43,482 nucleotides of DNA from Desulfovibrio sp. A2 (GCF_000226255.1 NZ_AGFG01000023.1:1-43482); one strand, 5' to 3'. Counted from the stretch's first letter, positions 7,970-17,021 are shown. Numbers and translations are program-made. The notes: generated by a model not told the origin, from the letters alone.

Positions 7970-8773
7970 TTACGGCGTGTCGTCTGCCCCGCCCGGCCCT
8001 TCCCCGGTCAGGGGATCGGGTGCGTCGAAGCGGACGGGGGTCATTTTTTCAGGGGTGCGCACCGGCCCCGGCAGGACGCCCGCCAGACGCGCCGCCGTGG
8101 CGGGGTCGGAGGCCACCAGGTCGCCGAAGCGCAGGTGCAGCCGGTATTCGCGCATGTACCACGCCAGCGCGTTGCGCAACGCGCGCACCACGCCGTCATC
8201 GTCCAGCAGGTGCGACTGGCCGGGGAAGCCCGAAGCGCCGGGCACCTCGTCCAGCCCCTCCAGTTCGGTGGCCAGCCGGGGTCGGCGGCCCAGACGGCCG
8301 CCCACCACCACCCGCCAGCCCTCGCGGGCCACGGGCAGGGCCTTTTCCGGGCAGCGCTTGATGCACAGCCCGCAGGAAAGACAGTTCTCGGGGTGCAGTT
8401 CCGGTCCGTTCTCCGTAACCACCATGGCGTGGTCGGGGCACAGCCGCTCGCACAGCCCGCAGCGGGTGCAGGCGTCGGAGGCGCGGCCCGGCGTCCAGGC
8501 CCGGATGATGCCGACGTCCGCGATATGCGGCCGCGAACAACCGTTGGGACACGCGGACACCGCCACGCGGAACGCGTGGTGGTGCAGGATGGGGCCGCGC
8601 ACCACGTCGCGCAGGAATTCCGGCCAGCCGCTGCCGGCCACCACCTGTTCGAGCCGCGCAAGAAAGCCTTCGGGCACGGGCAGCGAAAAGCGGCAGGTGC
8701 CCCCGCGCGAGGAAGAGACGGTCGTGCCGCGACAACCGTTGACTATGAAGGGAGAGGGAGCGCGATCGGACAT
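7970..8773 (-). CDS. Siroheme/[4Fe-4S]-type ferredoxin protein, AsrC-like
   Basis: A 267-residue cytoplasmic protein. The N-terminal part carries Cys14, Cys27 and CPNGC (Cys75, Cys79) followed by SRPHIADVGII. The CPNxC motif is that of the siroheme-[4Fe-4S] centre of sulfite and nitrite reductases. An inserted two-cluster ferredoxin domain follows (Cys102/105/108/112 and Cys131/134/137/141), as in AsrC-type sulfite reductase subunits. The first cysteine pair is Cx12C rather than the usual Cx5C, so siroheme binding is not assured. The start at 8773 has AGGAG 5 bases upstream. It probably works with the downstream membrane Fe-S protein. Sulfite, nitrite or an electron-carrier role are all possible. 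Confidence 0.7.
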   Translation of the reverse strand: MSDRAPSPFIVNGCRGTTVSSSRGGTCRFSLPVPEGFLARLEQVVAGSGWPEFLRDVVRGPILHHHAFRVAVSACPNGCSRPHIADVGIIRAWTPGRASDACTRCGLCERLCPDHAMVVTENGPELHPENCLSCGLCIKRCPEKALPVAREGWRVVVGGRLGRRPRLATELEGLDEVPGASGFPGQSHLLDDDGVVRALRNALAWYMREYRLHLRFGDLVASDPATAARLAGVLPGPVRTPEKMTPVRFDAPDPLTGEGPGGADDTP

Positions 8774-8871
8774 GGTTCTCCTGTGGCGTGTCCGCCTTGC
8801 GTGCACCGTGGCACGGGGGGCGGGTTCCGGTCGGTGACGCAGGTCACAAGGGGATGATGGGCACGGCGGCG

Positions 8872-9507
8872 CTACCCTGTCCGTGCGGCCTGCCAATGAT
8901 GGTAAAGCATTTCCACGTGGCCCGAACACAAAAGGCGCATGGCCGTATTGATGTCTTCCAGCGGCCAATCCCACCAGCACATTTCGAGCAACATGGCGAT
9001 CTGGTCTTCGGAAAATCGCTTGCGCACGGCTCGGCCGGGATTACCGGCAACAATGGAATACGGCTCGACGTCCCTGGTCACCACGGCCCGCGCACCGATC
9101 AGGGCGCCATGCCCCACACGAATGCCCGGCATGATGACCGCCTCGGCGCCTATCCAGACATCGCTGCCGATGACCGTGTCGCCCGCTCGCTCGAATGCAT
9201 CTGCGGCTTCTCGAAAATTCTCACCGTCGCGCATGTAGAAAAAGGGATACGTCGAAACCCAGTTATGATTGTGCCCCTGGTTTCCGGCCATGATGAAGCA
9301 CGCGCCAGTTCCGATGGAGCAAAAGCTGCCTATGATGAGCCTGTCCACGTCGTCACGGTCGTGCGCAAGGTAGCGCGCGCAATCATCAAACCCGTGCCCG
9401 TGGTAATAGCCGGAATAATAGCTGAAGCGTCCCACCTCAATATTGGGATTCGTCACCTGCTCCGAAATAAACTTGCCCTGGAACGGGCTTTCGAAAGGGT
9501 TACGCAT
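8872..9507 (-). CDS. catB: CatB-type xenobiotic O-acetyltransferase
   Basis: A 211-residue left-handed beta-helix acyltransferase of the hexapeptide-repeat XAT class. The N-terminus [16 protein letters not shown], the segment [21 protein letters not shown] and the catalytic-loop sequence [10 protein letters not shown] (His is the general base) follow CatB chloramphenicol acetyltransferases almost position by position. Hexapeptide turns [17 protein letters not shown] and a C-terminal WWDWP cap complete the fold. Expected reaction: acetyl-CoA-dependent acetylation of chloramphenicol or a similar hydroxyl compound. I placed the start at 9507 by the family's N-terminus; a GTG at 9531 is also open. 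It follows mnmE by 33 bases. Base composition is lower in GC than its neighbours, suggesting acquisition. Confidence 0.88.
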   Translation of the reverse strand: MRNPFESPFQGKFISEQVTNPNIEVGRFSYYSGYYHGHGFDDCARYLAHDRDDVDRLIIGSFCSIGTGACFIMAGNQGHNHNWVSTYPFFYMRDGENFREAADAFERAGDTVIGSDVWIGAEAVIMPGIRVGHGALIGARAVVTRDVEPYSIVAGNPGRAVRKRFSEDQIAMLLEMCWWDWPLEDINTAMRLLCSGHVEMLYHHWQAARTG

Positions 9508-9540
9508 TGGGTTTCCCACTGTTTGCAGCACTAGAAGCGC

Positions 9541-11046
9541 CTACTTCCCGATGCAGAACGAAGAAAAGATATGCTCCAGCACCTCGGCGGGCGTGGTTTC
9601 TCCGGTGATCTCAGACAGCACGGCGCAGGCCCCGTCAAGGCGCACCGAGCACAGATCATACGGCACCCCGGCGCGGATGTCGTCCGCCAGGGCATCCAGT
9701 TCGTCCAGGGCGCGGCGCAAGGCCTGGGCCTGACGCAGGTTGGGGGCGAGATCGCCGGATTCCGGCTCGCCGCTTGCGCCCGCCGAGCCTGGCCCGCCCG
9801 CCTCGCCAAGCCTCGCCAGGACCATGGCCCGCGCGGCGGCGGCCAGTTCGTCAACGCCATGGCCATGCAGGGCAGAAACGGCCACGCAGGGGCTGCCCTC
9901 CACCTCGGTCGGGCACGGGAAGGCCGCCGCGCCCTCTTCCCCGGCCGCGAGATCGGCCTTGTTCAGCACCACCAGCACCCGGCCGCGCGCCATGCCGGAC
10001 GGAGCGGCCAAGCCGGAAATATCAGACGGGCCGGACACGCCGACCGGGGAATCCGGGGCATGCTGGCCGCGCACCTGGCGCAGCAGTTCGCGTTCCGCGT
10101 GGCCCACTCCGGCGGCCGCGTCCACCACCAGCAGGACCAGGTCGGCCTGGGCCACCAGGTCGCGGCTGATGCGCACGCCCTCCTGCTCCACGATGTCGCC
10201 GGTTTCGCGCAGGCCCGCCGTGTCCACCAGGCGCACCGGCAGCCCGGCCAACTGCACCGGCTCCTCGATAAAGTCGCGGGTGGTGCCGGGCATGTCGGTG
10301 ACGATGGCCCGGCGGCGTCCCAGCAGGGCGTTCATCAGGCTGGACTTGCCCGCGTTGACGTGCCCGGCCAGCACCACCAGCGCGCCCTCCTGCCAGCAGC
10401 GCCCCCGCTCGTGCGCGGACAGCAGCCCGCGCACCCCGCTGGCCACGGCGGCGCATTCCGCCAGAAACGCCTCGGGGGCAAGGCAATCCACCTCGTCCTC
10501 CGGAAAATCCACGGCCACGCACACCTGCGCGCGCAACTCCAGCAGGCGCGCGCGCAGCGCGGCCACCCGCGCGCCCAGCAGGCCTTCCAGCCGGGCCTGG
10601 GCCAGGCGCAACCCGCCCCGCGCGGGCGCGGCGATCATCTCGGCCACGGCTTCGGCCTGGGTCAGGTCCATGCGCCCGTTCAGAAAGGCCCGCCGCGTGA
10701 ATTCGCCCCGCCCCGCCGGTTGCGCCCCGCAGGCGCAGGCCGCCTCCAGCACCGCCGCCAGCACGGCTGGGCCGCCGTGGCAGTGGATTTCGGCCACGTC
10801 CTCGCCGGTGAAGGTGCGCGGGCCGGGCATAGCCACGGCCAGCACGTCGTCAACGGGTGAACCGGAGGCGTCGCGCACGCGGCCCCGATGCAGCGTCCAT
10901 GGCCGGAACCCGGCGAAACGCGGCGAAGCGGGCAGGAACAGCCGCCCGAGAATGGCGTGGCTGTCCGGCCCGCTGATGCGAATGATGCCCACCCCCCCGT
11001 GTCCGGGCGGGGTGGCGACGGCGGCTATGGTGCCTTCCTGCCGCAT
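9541..11046 (-). CDS. mnmE: tRNA modification GTPase MnmE (TrmE)
   Basis: A 501-residue MnmE. The N-terminal folate-binding domain begins [20 protein letters not shown], a helical domain follows, and the embedded Ras-like G domain has P-loop GHVNAGKSS, switch region [15 protein letters not shown] and NKAD. The C-terminal CIGK holds the catalytic Cys. With MnmG it makes the carboxymethylaminomethyl group on U34 of certain tRNAs. It is about 45 residues longer than usual; the excess is Gly/Pro/Ser-rich insertions in the G domain before NKAD and near the C-terminal helical part. The start at 11046 has GGGGAG 6 bases upstream; the 37 extra N-terminal codons to 11157 are not MnmE-like. It ends the rpmH-rnpA-yidD-yidC-jag-mnmE block, 201 bases after jag. 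Confidence 0.95.
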   Translation of the reverse strand: MRQEGTIAAVATPPGHGGVGIIRISGPDSHAILGRLFLPASPRFAGFRPWTLHRGRVRDASGSPVDDVLAVAMPGPRTFTGEDVAEIHCHGGPAVLAAVLEAACACGAQPAGRGEFTRRAFLNGRMDLTQAEAVAEMIAAPARGGLRLAQARLEGLLGARVAALRARLLELRAQVCVAVDFPEDEVDCLAPEAFLAECAAVASGVRGLLSAHERGRCWQEGALVVLAGHVNAGKSSLMNALLGRRRAIVTDMPGTTRDFIEEPVQLAGLPVRLVDTAGLRETGDIVEQEGVRISRDLVAQADLVLLVVDAAAGVGHAERELLRQVRGQHAPDSPVGVSGPSDISGLAAPSGMARGRVLVVLNKADLAAGEEGAAAFPCPTEVEGSPCVAVSALHGHGVDELAAAARAMVLARLGEAGGPGSAGASGEPESGDLAPNLRQAQALRRALDELDALADDIRAGVPYDLCSVRLDGACAVLSEITGETTPAEVLEHIFSSFCIGK

Positions 11047-11247
11047 GGCGTGCTCCCCGGCGCGGCGGCACCGCCCCGATCCCCATGATCCCGGCGGCGC
11101 GCGCCCTTGTGGACGCGAACGGGGGAAACCCGTGTGGGTATCCCCCGCCCTGCGCATTCACTATGTAAGGTCCACGATCGCACCGCAAACGGAATCTCGC
11201 GCTTGCGAACGGGCGCGGATTGCCGCCGCCCGGCGGACCGGGCCGGT

Positions 11248-12621
11248 CTATCCCTTTCTGCGGCGCATGATGATCACCCGCTTCAGCGGACCGTCGCCCT
11301 TGCTGCGGGTGACCACCTCTTCGTCGTCCTGCAGGGTCACGTGCACCACCCTGCGGTGGTACGAACTGAGCGGACGGGTGGACTGCGGCTTGCCGGTGGC
11401 GCGCACCTTTTCGGCCAGGTGCAGGGCGATGTCGCGCAATTTGTCGTCCTGCCGCTCGCGGTAGTCGCCGGAATCCAGCTGCACACGCACCGACGAGCCG
11501 AGCTTGCGCGAGACGATGCGCGAGGCCAGGTACTGCAACGCTGACAGGGTCTGCCCCTCGCGCCCGATGAGCAGCCCGGAATTCTCGCCGCAATCCACGG
11601 AAACGTTCACGCGGCCCTCGGCCAGTTCCACGGCGAAGCCCGCCTCGCCGATGATCGGCGTGACCAGGCGTTCCATGACCTCCACGGCCACCTGCTTCAC
11701 CTGCTCCTGGTCCAGCTGTTCCAAGGGGATTTCGGGCAGGCCGTCGCCGCCGTGCTCGTCGGCGTCGTCCAGCATGTCGGCCGGGAAGGATGCGTCACCT
11801 GTGGCCCGATCGGGCCGGTCTGAACGGGCTGGCCGGTCCGAACGGGCTGGCCTGTCCAATCTGTCCGGCTGTTCGCCGTTACGGCGGGGACCACGGCGGC
11901 CCGACTGGCCCGATTGGCCGTTGCCGTCGTCTTCCTGCGGCTGGCGCGCGGGACGCGGCCCGCGCGAAGGACGCTGCGCATTCTGGTCACGGGGCGCGCG
12001 GGCGGGCCTGCCGCCCGGCCGGGATGCGTCTGTTGCGGCGTCATCGGCTGCATCGCTTTCGCCACGCCCGTTTCCATCGGGACTGTCGCCACGGGGTTCG
12101 CCGTCACGCTCGCGGCGGCCACGACCGCCACGGCGACGGCGGCGTCCGCCACGATCGTCGCGTTCGCCGCGCTCGCCTTCCGGCTTGCGTCCGTCGCGCC
12201 CGTCGTCGTCGTCGGAGTCCGCATCATCACGGACATCGGGCCGGGCAACGGCCGCCTCGGCAAGGGCCGTGGTCTCCCCGCGCTCACGGCGGGGACGATC
12301 CTCGCGCGGGCGCTCTTCGCGGGGCCGGGGCGCGCGGGCGAGCCGTTCACCGGACGCATCCGCGTCTTCCGCCAATACCGCAGACGCCGCAGTGGCCGAA
12401 GCCTCCTGCTGCACCGCAGCGCCCGCCTGGGCCATACGCCCGATCTGGGCGCGGCGCGCGCGGATCTTGGCCTTGCGCGCGCCCACGATGCCGAAGATGC
12501 CGGACTTTGCGTCCTGAACGATGTCTATCTCGAGCTTTTCGCGGGGGGCGTCGAAGTAGGAGCAGGCCTCGCGAATGGCGTCGTCAAGGCTCTTGCCCTG
12601 AAACTCCTTGTATCCATCCAT
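11248..12621 (-). CDS. jag: Jag/KhpB RNA-binding protein
   Basis: A 457-residue protein. The Jag_N domain (about 1-60, MDGYKEFQGKSLDDAIREAC) is followed by a very long disordered linker (about 60-295) rich in Arg, Asp and Gly with RPARSD repeats, then a KH domain (GxxG loop IGREGQ) and an R3H domain (SSYHRRVVHVTL) at the C-terminus. Jag/KhpB proteins bind RNA and are encoded beside YidC, linking RNA control with envelope growth. Typical family members are 200-300 residues, so the linker is unusually long. The start at 12621 has GAGGTG upstream. It is separated from yidC by 164 bases that include a strong hairpin. Confidence 0.92.
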   Translation of the reverse strand: MDGYKEFQGKSLDDAIREACSYFDAPREKLEIDIVQDAKSGIFGIVGARKAKIRARRAQIGRMAQAGAAVQQEASATAASAVLAEDADASGERLARAPRPREERPREDRPRRERGETTALAEAAVARPDVRDDADSDDDDGRDGRKPEGERGERDDRGGRRRRRGGRGRRERDGEPRGDSPDGNGRGESDAADDAATDASRPGGRPARAPRDQNAQRPSRGPRPARQPQEDDGNGQSGQSGRRGPRRNGEQPDRLDRPARSDRPARSDRPDRATGDASFPADMLDDADEHGGDGLPEIPLEQLDQEQVKQVAVEVMERLVTPIIGEAGFAVELAEGRVNVSVDCGENSGLLIGREGQTLSALQYLASRIVSRKLGSSVRVQLDSGDYRERQDDKLRDIALHLAEKVRATGKPQSTRPLSSYHRRVVHVTLQDDEEVVTRSKGDGPLKRVIIMRRRKG

Positions 12622-12730
12622 GCTGTCACCTCGAAAAGGGAGGGAGGGAAGGCGGAGCCGGAGGGGCCTTGCGGGCGGGTGGCCCGCCGCCGGGCGGCGC
12701 GCCCGTCATGCGGGGCGCGCCCGGCGCTTG

Positions 12731-12773
12731 GCCGTCCTTACCGCCGTGCGCGCGGCACGGGCGGAAGGACGGC
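12731..12773. repeat. Intercistronic hairpin between yidC and jag
   Basis: GCCGTCCTT..CCGCC..GTGC pairs with GCAC..GGCGG..AAGGACGGC, giving 18 paired bases with two single-base bulges. There is no T-run on the minus strand, so a processing or attenuation element is more likely than a full terminator. Confidence 0.5.
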
Positions 12774-12785
12774 GAAAGCCACGTC

Positions 12786-14396
12786 CTATGCCTTGCGGAG
12801 CATCCACCACTGCTGCGCTATGGACAGCACGTTGTTGCACAGCCAGTACACCACGAGGCCCGACGGGAAGCTCAGGAACATGAAGGTGAACACCACGGGC
12901 ATGAACATCATGATCTTGGCCTGGGTCGGGTCGCCGGGGGCGGGCGTCAGCTTCTGCTGCAACAGCATGGTGGCGCCCATGACGATGGGGGTGATGTAGT
13001 ACGGGTCCTTGGCCGAAAGGTCGGCCAGCCAGACCATGTCGGTGAACGGCAGATGCGTGACGAACGAGGCATGGCGCAGTTCAATGGCGTTCAGCAGCGC
13101 CTGGTACAGGCCGAAGAAGACGGGAATCTGCACCAGCATGGGCAGGCAGCCGCCCGCCGGATTGACCTTGTAGGTCTTGTACAGGCGCATCATCTCTTCG
13201 TTCATCTTCTCGCGGTCGTCGCCGTGCTTCTCGCGCAGCTTCTGGAGCATGGGCTGGAGCTTCTTCATCTGCTCCATGGACTTGTAGCTCTTGTGCGAGA
13301 GCGGCCAGAACACCAGCTTGATGACCACGGTGAGCAGGATGATGGCCACCCCGTAGTTGCCCACGTACTTGTTGAAGAACACCAGCAGGTCCACCAGCGG
13401 GCGGGCGATGATGCTGAACCAGCCGAGGTTGATGGCTTCGGCCAGGTGATTGGGCGCGTCCTTCAGCAGTTCGCGGTCCTTGGGGCCGATCCAGTAGCTG
13501 CACGCCACGCTGGTTTCGCCGCCCGAGGGAATGGACACGTCGCCGCGCTCCATGGCCACGCGGTACACGCCTTCCTGCAGCTTGCCCTTCATGGTCACGC
13601 CGGTGGCCTCGGCCGGAACGGCCGCCACCAGGAAGTAGTTGCTCATCACCGCGCCCCAGCCCAGGGCGCCGGTTTCCTGCACGCCCTTTTCAAGGTCGGA
13701 GGCGCTGGTCTTTTCGCTGAACGAACCGTCCTGCAGCCAGGCCACGCGGGTGCTGTCGTACTGGCCGCCGTTGGGCGACAGGTTGCCCGCGCCCACGGTA
13801 AAGCCAAGGCGCACGGTGCGCGCCTCGGCCAGGGGAGCAAGACGCACCTTTTCGGAAATGAGGTAGGTGTCGGCGTTGAAGGTCAGTTCGCGCACCACGC
13901 GCACGCCGTCCACTTCGCCGGTGAAGGTCAGGCTGCCGGACTGACCGGCGGCCAGCGACAGGTCGCCGCCGTCGAAGGACCACTGGCCGGTGCTCCACGA
14001 GGGCTGCCCGTTGACCAGCAGGCCCAGGGGCGACATGACCGTGGCGGCGGTGTCCACCAGGTCCACGGCCGGAGCCCCGGCGGTGATGGCGGTCCGGTAG
14101 CGCGTGAGGCTGAAGTGCTTCAGCACGCCGCCGCCGGAATGCAGCACGGCCTTGTACAGCGGCGTGACGACCGTCACCTCGCGCCCGGCGGACGGCAGGA
14201 AGACGGGGGCGTCGCTGCGGGGAGCGGGTGCGGCGGCCTGCTGGGCCGCCTGGGGGGCCGCCTGCGGGGCGGCCTGGTCCTGCTGGGTCTGGGGCGCGGG
14301 CTGGCCGTTCCAGCCCATGTGGTCGGCAAGATAGCTCCAACCCAAGATGACAACCAGGCTCAAGGCGATGGCGATGATGGCGCGCTTACTTTCCAT
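12786..14396 (-). CDS. yidC: Membrane protein insertase YidC
   Basis: A 536-residue Gram-negative-type YidC. TM1 lies at the N-terminus ([19 protein letters not shown]), then a Gln/Ala-rich linker, then a large periplasmic beta-sandwich (about 60-330). The conserved five-helix insertase core carries the hydrophilic-groove Arg region and the motifs [18 protein letters not shown] and [22 protein letters not shown]. It inserts and folds inner-membrane proteins, alone or with SecYEG. The start at 14396 overlaps the end of yidD by 11 bases; its own ribosome site is poor, so coupling to yidD translation is likely. Length is normal. Confidence 0.96.
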   Translation of the reverse strand: MESKRAIIAIALSLVVILGWSYLADHMGWNGQPAPQTQQDQAAPQAAPQAAQQAAAPAPRSDAPVFLPSAGREVTVVTPLYKAVLHSGGGVLKHFSLTRYRTAITAGAPAVDLVDTAATVMSPLGLLVNGQPSWSTGQWSFDGGDLSLAAGQSGSLTFTGEVDGVRVVRELTFNADTYLISEKVRLAPLAEARTVRLGFTVGAGNLSPNGGQYDSTRVAWLQDGSFSEKTSASDLEKGVQETGALGWGAVMSNYFLVAAVPAEATGVTMKGKLQEGVYRVAMERGDVSIPSGGETSVACSYWIGPKDRELLKDAPNHLAEAINLGWFSIIARPLVDLLVFFNKYVGNYGVAIILLTVVIKLVFWPLSHKSYKSMEQMKKLQPMLQKLREKHGDDREKMNEEMMRLYKTYKVNPAGGCLPMLVQIPVFFGLYQALLNAIELRHASFVTHLPFTDMVWLADLSAKDPYYITPIVMGATMLLQQKLTPAPGDPTQAKIMMFMPVVFTFMFLSFPSGLVVYWLCNNVLSIAQQWWMLRKA

Positions 14397-14703
14397 GGGA
14401 GATCGACAGCTCCTGTGCTGTTGCGTGTCTGGCTGTTGCGCTGGCGGAAACGCCGGGGGCAACGCGTCGGGAATGCCGGGGAGGGGGCACGGGATCATAC
14501 CCGCCTGCGCACCAAGGGTGGCAACGCAGCAGCCGCCGGCAGGCCAGCAGCAAGCCGCGCAATACGCCGTGCGTCAGCACGGCCTCGGCGGCGTAGGCGG
14601 AACAGGTCGGCACGTACCGGCAGGCAGGCGGAAGGAAGGGCGAGATGAGGCGCTGGTAGCAGCGGATGGGCCACACGACCAGTTCGCGCGGTAAGGTGCT
14701 CAT
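14386..14703 (-). CDS. yidD: Membrane protein insertion efficiency factor YidD
   Basis: A 105-residue YidD. The family core [31 protein letters not shown] has the conserved cysteines and an amphipathic N-terminal helix, followed by [10 protein letters not shown]. It is an inner-surface membrane-associated helper of YidC-dependent insertion. The C-terminal 30 residues are polar and not conserved. Its ATG overlaps the rnpA stop (ATGA) and its end overlaps the yidC start, so rnpA, yidD and yidC form one coupled unit. GGAG lies 4 bases before the start. Confidence 0.93.
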   Translation of the reverse strand: MSTLPRELVVWPIRCYQRLISPFLPPACRYVPTCSAYAAEAVLTHGVLRGLLLACRRLLRCHPWCAGGYDPVPPPRHSRRVAPGVSASATARHATAQELSISHGK

Positions 14704-15299
14704 TGCGCTCCGGTTTCCGCCTCGCGGGCCGTGTCCGGCCGGGCCTCGTCGATGTGGGCGGAGCCTGATGGAGCCGTGTCCGGCCGGGTCGTTCGCGACG
14801 CGGCCGTTTCAGGCCCGGCAGGCCCCGGTCCGGAAAATTCCGGTCCAGGCGAATCCGGAGGCGAATCCGGTTCGGAAGGCTCCGCCCCTGTTGCCGTTGG
14901 CCGGTTGGGGCCAGTGCGGTCTTCAGCGCAGCGATGTGCGCCAAGTTCCGCCAGCAGGGGCAGAAGTTCCTGGGTGACGAGGGCGAGAGTGACCCGCTCG
15001 GGCTTGAGGTGGCGCTTGGGCACCGCGATGACGTCCACGCCATCGGGCATCAAGGCGCGATGGAGCCGGAAGAACTCGCGCAGCACCCGCTTCACGCGGT
15101 TGCGCCGCACGGCCGACCCCGTCTTCCTGGTAACGGCCAGCCCCAGGCGCCACCCTTCCGGGCTGGCCGTGCGATCCAGGTCGAATAGGACGAACAGAAC
15201 GAAATGCTTGGAAAAAAGACGGCGCCCCTTGTCGTAGCAGACCACGAAGTCGGGCCGCCGGACAAGCCGGTTGCGCCGGGGGAAGACTAGAGAGCTAAT
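14700..15299 (-). CDS. rnpA: Ribonuclease P protein component, atypical start
   Basis: Protein subunit of RNase P, which trims the 5' ends of pre-tRNAs with the M1 RNA. The core is typical: [49 protein letters not shown] (the RNR box) and [10 protein letters not shown]. No ATG, GTG or TTG lies at the expected position. The nearest plausible initiator is ATT at 15297-15299, inside the last codons of rpmH. The frame also stays open upstream through all of rpmH to a TTG at 15440 and beyond. I used the ATT start (199 residues); this is a judgement. The C-terminal 80 residues are a Pro/Glu/Ser/Thr-rich tail absent from ordinary RnpA (about 115-120 residues). Its stop overlaps the yidD start. Confidence 0.85.
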   Translation of the reverse strand: MSSLVFPRRNRLVRRPDFVVCYDKGRRLFSKHFVLFVLFDLDRTASPEGWRLGLAVTRKTGSAVRRNRVKRVLREFFRLHRALMPDGVDVIAVPKRHLKPERVTLALVTQELLPLLAELGAHRCAEDRTGPNRPTATGAEPSEPDSPPDSPGPEFSGPGPAGPETAASRTTRPDTAPSGSAHIDEARPDTAREAETGAQ

Positions 15300-15424
15300 C
15301 TCTTGCGCCCCTTGGCGCGGCGGCGACGGATGACGGCGCGGCCGTTGGCGGTGCTCATGCGGACGCGGAAGCCGCAGGTGCGCTTGCGGCGGATCTTGCT
15401 GGGCTGGTAGGTTCTCTTCGACAT
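15287..15424 (-). CDS. rpmH: 50S ribosomal protein L34
   Basis: A 45-residue L34, beginning [20 protein letters not shown] and ending [10 protein letters not shown]. It is strongly basic and matches the family along its whole length. The start has AGGAG 7 bases upstream. It heads the rnpA-yidD-yidC-jag-mnmE block, the common bacterial arrangement. Its last 13 bases overlap the assigned rnpA start region in another frame. A candidate sigma-70 promoter lies 33-61 bases upstream. Confidence 0.97.
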   Translation of the reverse strand: MSKRTYQPSKIRRKRTCGFRVRMSTANGRAVIRRRRAKGRKRLAL

Positions 15425-15456
15425 GGAATTTCTCCTTCAAAAAATATGAACGGACC

Positions 15457-15485
15457 TGTTTACCCGGTATGCAGGTCTGCGTCAA
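15457..15485 (-). promoter_or_regulatory. Candidate sigma-70 promoter for rpmH operon
   Basis: On the minus strand TTGACG (-35), a 17-base spacer, and TAAACA (-10), placed 33 bases upstream of the L34 start. The -35 is a 5/6 match and the spacing ideal; the -10 is weak. Confidence 0.5.
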
Positions 15486-15839
15486 GTGAAGCCTGATGTA
15501 GCTGGGGATGATGCCGGAACGGGCGGCGCCCGCGTCCGGCACCGCAGACATAGGCCCTTCGGGCTTGGAATTCAAGTGAAATCGACGTGGCGGCCGCGCC
15601 CGCCCCGGACGGAGCAAGAACAGGCGCGCCAGTCGGGGCCGCCCCGACCCGATTCGGCCACGCTGCCCCATCGCCACCGCGTTGCCCGACGCGTCGGCCG
15701 GAACCGCCCCGACGTTTGCCACGGCATGTTTCCATATCCTGCGCCGCGACGTGAAACGCCCGGAGGAGCGCATTGCCGCGCGCCGCCGGGCGTTTCGGAT
15801 ATTCCGTTCATGCAGGGTTCGGGGACGCTCCGGTTCGCG
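15486..15839. other. Intergenic region between FlgO-like gene and rpmH promoter
   Basis: No gene is seen in this stretch. It contains an 11-bp perfect inverted repeat (GAAACGCCCGG/CCGGGCGTTTC, 15753-15796) just beyond the stop of the FlgO-like gene, probably its transcript end, although no T-run follows. The rnpA frame happens to remain open across it, but its translation there has no protein character. Confidence 0.55.
15753..15796 (-). terminator. Hairpin downstream of FlgO-like gene
   Basis: Perfect 11-bp arms GAAACGCCCGG and CCGGGCGTTTC flank a 22-base loop that is itself partly self-complementary. It lies 44 bases past the stop codon. The absence of a U-tract makes it a weak or factor-assisted terminator. 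Confidence 0.45.
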
Positions 15840-16967
15840 CTACCCCGAGGGCTGCCCCGGCTGGGGCTCGGACTGCGGAGCCGCCGGGGTGGCGGGTGCG
15901 GGCGCGGGCTTCTGCACCGGTTGGGCCGGTTGGGCCGATTGGGTTGGCTTGGCCGCTGTCTTGCCGTCCGCCTTCTTGGCGGGGGCCTTGCCCGCAGGTT
16001 TGACCGCCGCCTTGGCGGCGGGCTTGGCAGCCTGCTTCTTGACGGCCTGTTTCTGGGCCGGGACCGCCTTCTTGACCACGGGCTTGCCCGCCGTGGCGGA
16101 AGACTTGGACCCGATGGGCGGAAAATCCTTCAGCAACGGCATGGCCGCCGGGTCCGTGGGCTGCGCGGCGGGCACGGCCACCGGTGTCGGATAGACGGGG
16201 CGGCCGCCCGACATGCCTGCCTGCCCGATTTGGCCAGCCGGGCCGCTCACGGCGGCAGCGGGAGCCACGGCCGACGCCACCGCCGCGCCGGAAAACGCCT
16301 GCCGCCGTCCGGCGTACTGGCTCCACGGATCGCCCTGCCCGGCCATCAGGCGGCGGGCATCGCCGCGCACCGGCAGGTGGTACTCGTAGGCGGCCATGAC
16401 CGCGGCGTCATCCAGCCGCACCACGCGCAACGAGACGTAGGCCGTGCCGCCCGCCACCGAATAGGTGCCCACCAGGGCGGCCTGGGCGTCGTATTCCGAC
16501 TGCATCAGGCGGGTGGCGTCGCGCGAGAGCAGAAATTCGCCCTGCGGCGAAAAGGTCATGGCGCGCCCCATGCGCACCTCCAGCACGCGGTAGCCGTGCT
16601 GGCCCAGGCGCGAGGCCACCTGCTGCATGGTCACCCGGCCGAAGGGGGTGCTGCGCTCCAGATTGTCCACGTCGGCCAGGGTGGCCACCAGGATGGGGCT
16701 GCCCGTGCTCACGCGCGAGGCCATCACCGCGTGCAGCGCATCGGCCGCGTAGGTGTTGGCGTTGAGCAGTTCCGAGCCTTCCGGCGGGTTGACCAGCACG
16801 GCGTCCGGCGCGGCGGGCTGGCGCGCGGCCGCGCCCACGGGACCGGCATCGGCCCGCGCCGGGGCCGCGTGCAGCGCGGCCGCCACCAGGCAGGCCGACA
16901 GGGCGAGCATCAGGCTCGCCGTTCGGACTGCCCGGAAACATTCAGGATATGTCGTGGATGCGGACAT
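15840..16967 (-). CDS. Exported FlgO-domain protein
   Basis: A 375-residue secreted or outer-membrane protein. The N-terminal signal ends near ARADA (type I) but also contains LSAC, so lipidation cannot be excluded. A FlgO-type domain (about 60-220) carries the family phrase ILVATLADVDNLERSTPFGRVTMQQVASRLGQHGYRV (here in part) and YVSLRVVRLDDAAVMAAYEY. The last 90 residues are an Ala/Lys/Pro-rich, histone-like disordered tail that could bind peptidoglycan or another polyanion. FlgO in Vibrio is needed for flagellar stability at the outer membrane; no other flagellar gene is present here. The start at 16967 has GGGAGG 6 bases upstream. It lies 54 bases after the 224-residue secreted protein and is probably cotranscribed. 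Confidence 0.75.
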   Translation of the reverse strand: MSASTTYPECFRAVRTASLMLALSACLVAAALHAAPARADAGPVGAAARQPAAPDAVLVNPPEGSELLNANTYAADALHAVMASRVSTGSPILVATLADVDNLERSTPFGRVTMQQVASRLGQHGYRVLEVRMGRAMTFSPQGEFLLSRDATRLMQSEYDAQAALVGTYSVAGGTAYVSLRVVRLDDAAVMAAYEYHLPVRGDARRLMAGQGDPWSQYAGRRQAFSGAAVASAVAPAAAVSGPAGQIGQAGMSGGRPVYPTPVAVPAAQPTDPAAMPLLKDFPPIGSKSSATAGKPVVKKAVPAQKQAVKKQAAKPAAKAAVKPAGKAPAKKADGKTAAKPTQSAQPAQPVQKPAPAPATPAAPQSEPQPGQPSG

Positions 16968-17021
16968 GCGTCGCCTCCCGGTCTGACGGTTGCGCGGCCT
17001 GGGGCGGCCGTTCCGGCTGTT

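Noticed and set aside
8774..8980. Longer start for the siroheme-type protein
   Set aside because: The extra 69 residues are Pro/Arg/His-rich, while AGGAG at 5 bases supports the ATG at 8773.
9774..10860. Plus-strand frames antisense to mnmE
   Set aside because: MnmE is recognisable along its whole length; the opposite frames have no motifs or starts.
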